64,000 bases of DNA from Patagioenas fasciata. Taxonomy: Eukaryota; Chordata; Aves; Columbiformes; Columbidae. The position numbers and the translations under genes were made by a program. The stretch spans positions 32,328,367 through 32,392,366 of the forward strand of contig NC_092525.1 of the NCBI RefSeq assembly GCF_037038585.1, read 5' to 3'. Positions 60,836-64,000 of this stretch are shown in pieces (within the stretch, counting starts at the first letter, position 1; each line of letters begins with the position of its first letter). Under the pieces are notes generated by a model. It was given only the letters and a program-made list of their open reading frames with translations. It was not told the origin of the DNA and searched no databases.

Positions 60836-63800
60836 CAAATGTGTTTCCAGGCTCAGCAAACCAGTTGTGAAATGTCTATAATGTTCTAAAGTTGTGTTTG
60901 ATAACTGAGGTCATAAAATGGACATTTATGCATCATAGTACAACTCTAGGCAACCAAGCATTGGATTTCGGTATCTTCTTGTAGCTCTAGTGTTTGAACA
61001 GTAGACCAGGCAAGTTCAATAGTTAGAAAAATACATTATATTGCCTAAAATACAAGAGAATGTTAATTTTCACTGTTAATTATTGAAAATGTGTGGAATT
61101 AAAATGTTAAAATTGCCCGTGGAATCTCAGTTGTCTGTTCTTGCAACATTGTCTGTGGTGCAACCAAATGCAACCGTGTTTTGCTGCACTACCTGTTTGT
61201 ATTTTTCTCAGCTAGTAACATTTTACTTGACTCCAAGGTTTCCTTACACATTTGACTGGTATAACTCATTCTCCATACGAAATGGCACAGCAGAAGCAGC
61301 CTCGACACTCACCACTCAATATGTTTTTGACTGTGTATATTCCAGCGGGCCCAAGCTTATAACTCAAGTTGCTGTACTTCAAATATTTTGTTGCACCTGG
61401 AAGTTAGTGTTAGGTGTATTTCCATTTTTCTGTGAAATACTTTGGTATTTTATATAATGTCTAGAAAGTAATTGACATTATTGCCATTTTCGCATCATTT
61501 TTTTAATTGTCTAAATATAACCACTTGTTTTTAGTTAGTTTATAGGAATGGGTTTATTTTTAGACTATTTCTTCAAAGAAGATTGTCCCTGCAAGCAGGT
61601 ATTTTGTTTTCCTCTTAGTTTTCCTCAGTGCATGAGTTTAGTAGTTATTATTGGGTTTCTTCACGATGCAGGCTGGTTAATTTTCTATATCAAATTTTTT
61701 GCTTTTGATTTTTAAAAGGTTTTAATTCCTAATTTGATCCATAGTCAGAACACATGATAACAAATGCATTTCTGTACTTTCAAGGCTATTCAGAGTACTT
61801 TTCAGATGGTTTATAATTTCCTATCTCTGTTTTTCATCCTTGGAAAATGACAAAATTGCACTATTGCTGCTGACAGCATTTCACAGATAGCAGAATACAA
61901 ATCTTTCAATACTGCAATGTCTTGACAGTAATATTGAACCTCTGGTGCAAAAACATTTTTCTAGACATAAGTGCTTTATTTGACATTGTTTTGCTTCATT
62001 ATTTGTATTAGCGCTATGACTTTTTAAAGTCTAAAGTACTTTCAGAAAAACAGTTTGGAAGTACTGATATGCTGAAGTGTTCTCTCTCTCAGGAGAAGGA
62101 ATAACTCTTTATATGGTAGCATTTGTTATTGGTTCATTTTCCAAATCATAATAATTGAAAGATCAAAAGTGATAACCATACTGGGTCTCTATGGCAATTA
62201 TTAATTGCAGATACACAGTGACTGTACTTCAAAACAAATATAGGCAGAAAGAGCACATTTACTGCAGAATTACAAAAACCTAGTCAAATCTGAATTATTT
62301 TTAAATTAAACTTCCAGACAGAGGTAACTCAAAATTACTATGCTGCTGCATTTAATGCAGCGGTCCTTGTCATGTACATCCTAGTCACATCCCAGTTCCA
62401 TGTCATGGGAGAATTTAAGAATACAGAGGTTTACCTTCTGCCCATCACCATCTTCTGATTTCCATGGAAATGGGATAGCTCCCAGTCAGGAACTGTGGTA
62501 TTTCTCTACAGATGCTTTAAATGAATGACCAGGGACCCAAAATCCCAGGTCATACCCAAAGAGGTAGGTATAGACATAGCTCTCATGAGCTGTGACTTCA
62601 GTCATTTAACTGAATCACCTCAAGTGAGAAACCCACTCCTGGACTCCCTGTGTAGCCCCTAGAAAGACGCAGACGCTGTCACATGGTTCAGACTGGGGGG
62701 GCTGGATTGCTCTCTGGTGGAACCCACCAAATTACCTGTGATGGAAGTGACCACACACAGTTAGCATGGGGAAGCTGGTGTGCTGTGAATTCAGAGCCAA
62801 GCTCACTGAATATAGCCTTTCTTGTGCATGAGATGCCTGAGTTTGTTTATCCACATAAGGACTCAAGTTTTCTAACTTGAATAATCAATTTCTGTACAGC
62901 AAAAGATGGCTGCACTCCACTGGTGGTGCTGCTGCAGCTTCCTTTCAGGTGCTGCCCAGATGATAAAACACACTAATTAAATTCCACAGGGTCGCTTCAG
63001 ACAATTTCACTAAGCTATTACTAATAGATAAAATACAGACTAAAATGCATAAAAATATTGTTAAAGTCTGAAGCAATCATTGTTTTTAATTCTGCATAGG
63101 GTTGTAACATTAGATGAGTGGCTTGAGTTTGAATCATGGGATTGTGTAAGTAATTATTTGGGCATACAGCAGAATGCCAAAGACTTTGGTCTGGAGATGA
63201 TTCTATAAAATTTACATTATAAAAATACTGTTTCCCATAATGGAATAGTGAAAGAAAATTCAGTGTGACAAGAAGTCAGGTTTTACTATCTTACTTGTCT
63301 GATTCTCCATAATAAAATACATGCTCATACCTGCTTTTAATTTAACTTCAACTTCCTTATATGCTTCCTTGTGCTGTCACATATATTGGTTTCAAAATAT
63401 AAACTGAGGTCAGCTGTTTCTGTGCCTGAAGAAAATGCAATATGCACTCAAAATCCATGATCTTCAAAAATTGTTAGCAGAAAAATAAGTATAGTGTTTA
63501 AGCATGTTGCCAGACATGTTTGTGTATAAGGTATGTTTGTAGCATATAGAATACTGTAAATGTATTGTGTCATTTTAATTGTATGCAGCATGTCCCATGA
63601 CAATTTTAATTATGTAGACTTTATTTATGTATTTGAAGACTTTAATGAGTTAAACATTACAGTAATTGTTAAAGTAATAACAGCAGTTGTGACAAGTCAG
63701 GCTCATTGTTTGGGTATATTTTTACTCAGATACGTCTTCACCGGATAGTTACGTGAGGTATAAAGATTGGTGCTATTAAAGGCAGTCAGTGTAATGATAA

Positions 63801-64000
63801 AGAGTGAACAAAAGCCACCATATGGAACCAATATGCACCTGAAAAATAGTTTAGTCATTTTGTAGAGCACAAATGATACCTCTCCAAGGCATCGTTATGA
63901 CAGAATCAGTGGTATCCCTTCTAAAAGGAAGGGTATCTTGCATTACCTCTTTATGTCACCCCTTCTGCTTTTTATGTGGAAGCAAGAGAGCAGTATCATG
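60836..64000. other. Intergenic downstream of HFM1, no gene found
   Basis: AT-rich up to about 62.3 kb, then a slightly GC-richer patch (about 62340-62960). A 124-codon open frame at 61083-61457 has no recognisable domain and low-complexity, hydrophobic composition. No exon chain seen. Confidence 0.55.

Noticed and set aside
61083..61457. 124-codon frame downstream of HFM1
   Set aside because: Lies in AT-rich DNA, no recognisable domain, no promoter or splice context; could be chance.
1..64000. tRNA, rRNA, CRISPR or operon-like structures
   Set aside because: None could be supported; the window has vertebrate intron-exon structure throughout.

Overview
The window is nuclear DNA of a vertebrate, most likely a bird. 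It has introns with GT/AG junctions, AT-rich intergenic DNA, a compact CpG-island promoter, CR1 LINEs ending in the typical ATTCTGTG-like tail, and a solo retroviral LTR. Nothing prokaryotic is present (no operons, CRISPR or ribosome-binding sites).

The one protein-coding gene I can support is HFM1 (MER3-type meiotic DNA helicase) on the + strand. I traced 38 coding exons from the ATG at 23530 to the TAA at 60262. Every junction keeps frame and the exons sum to 4,329 nt (1,442 codons plus stop). All the helicase motifs I looked for are intact, as are a Sec63-like region, a Cys/His cluster and an acidic C-terminus. Human HFM1, recalled from memory, has about 1,435 residues and aligns along the whole length. 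HFM1 promotes crossover formation and synapsis in meiotic prophase.

Layout. 1-19146: intergenic DNA with no convincing gene. It holds a CR1 3' fragment (14895-15630), a few GC-rich islets, an 18-G run, possible fragments of old repeats and one odd exon-like open block (11374-11705). 19147-19820: solo LTR (19152-19815) flanked by a 5-bp target duplication. About 20590-21010: CpG island with YY1-like and E2F-like sites, the best candidate for the HFM1 promoter. 21011-23501: AT-rich, presumably the first intron. 23502-60835: HFM1 exons, introns and 3' UTR. Its introns carry a short antisense CR1 (intron 2), a decayed sense CR1 (intron 4) and a long sense CR1 with most of a reverse transcriptase (intron 31). 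60836-64000: intergenic, nothing recognised.

I found no clearly new biological system. The points most worth checking are the complete HFM1 model, the LTR lying about 0.8 kb upstream of the CpG island, the reverse-transcriptase-bearing CR1 in a meiotic gene, and the unidentified exon-like block near 11.4-11.7 kb.
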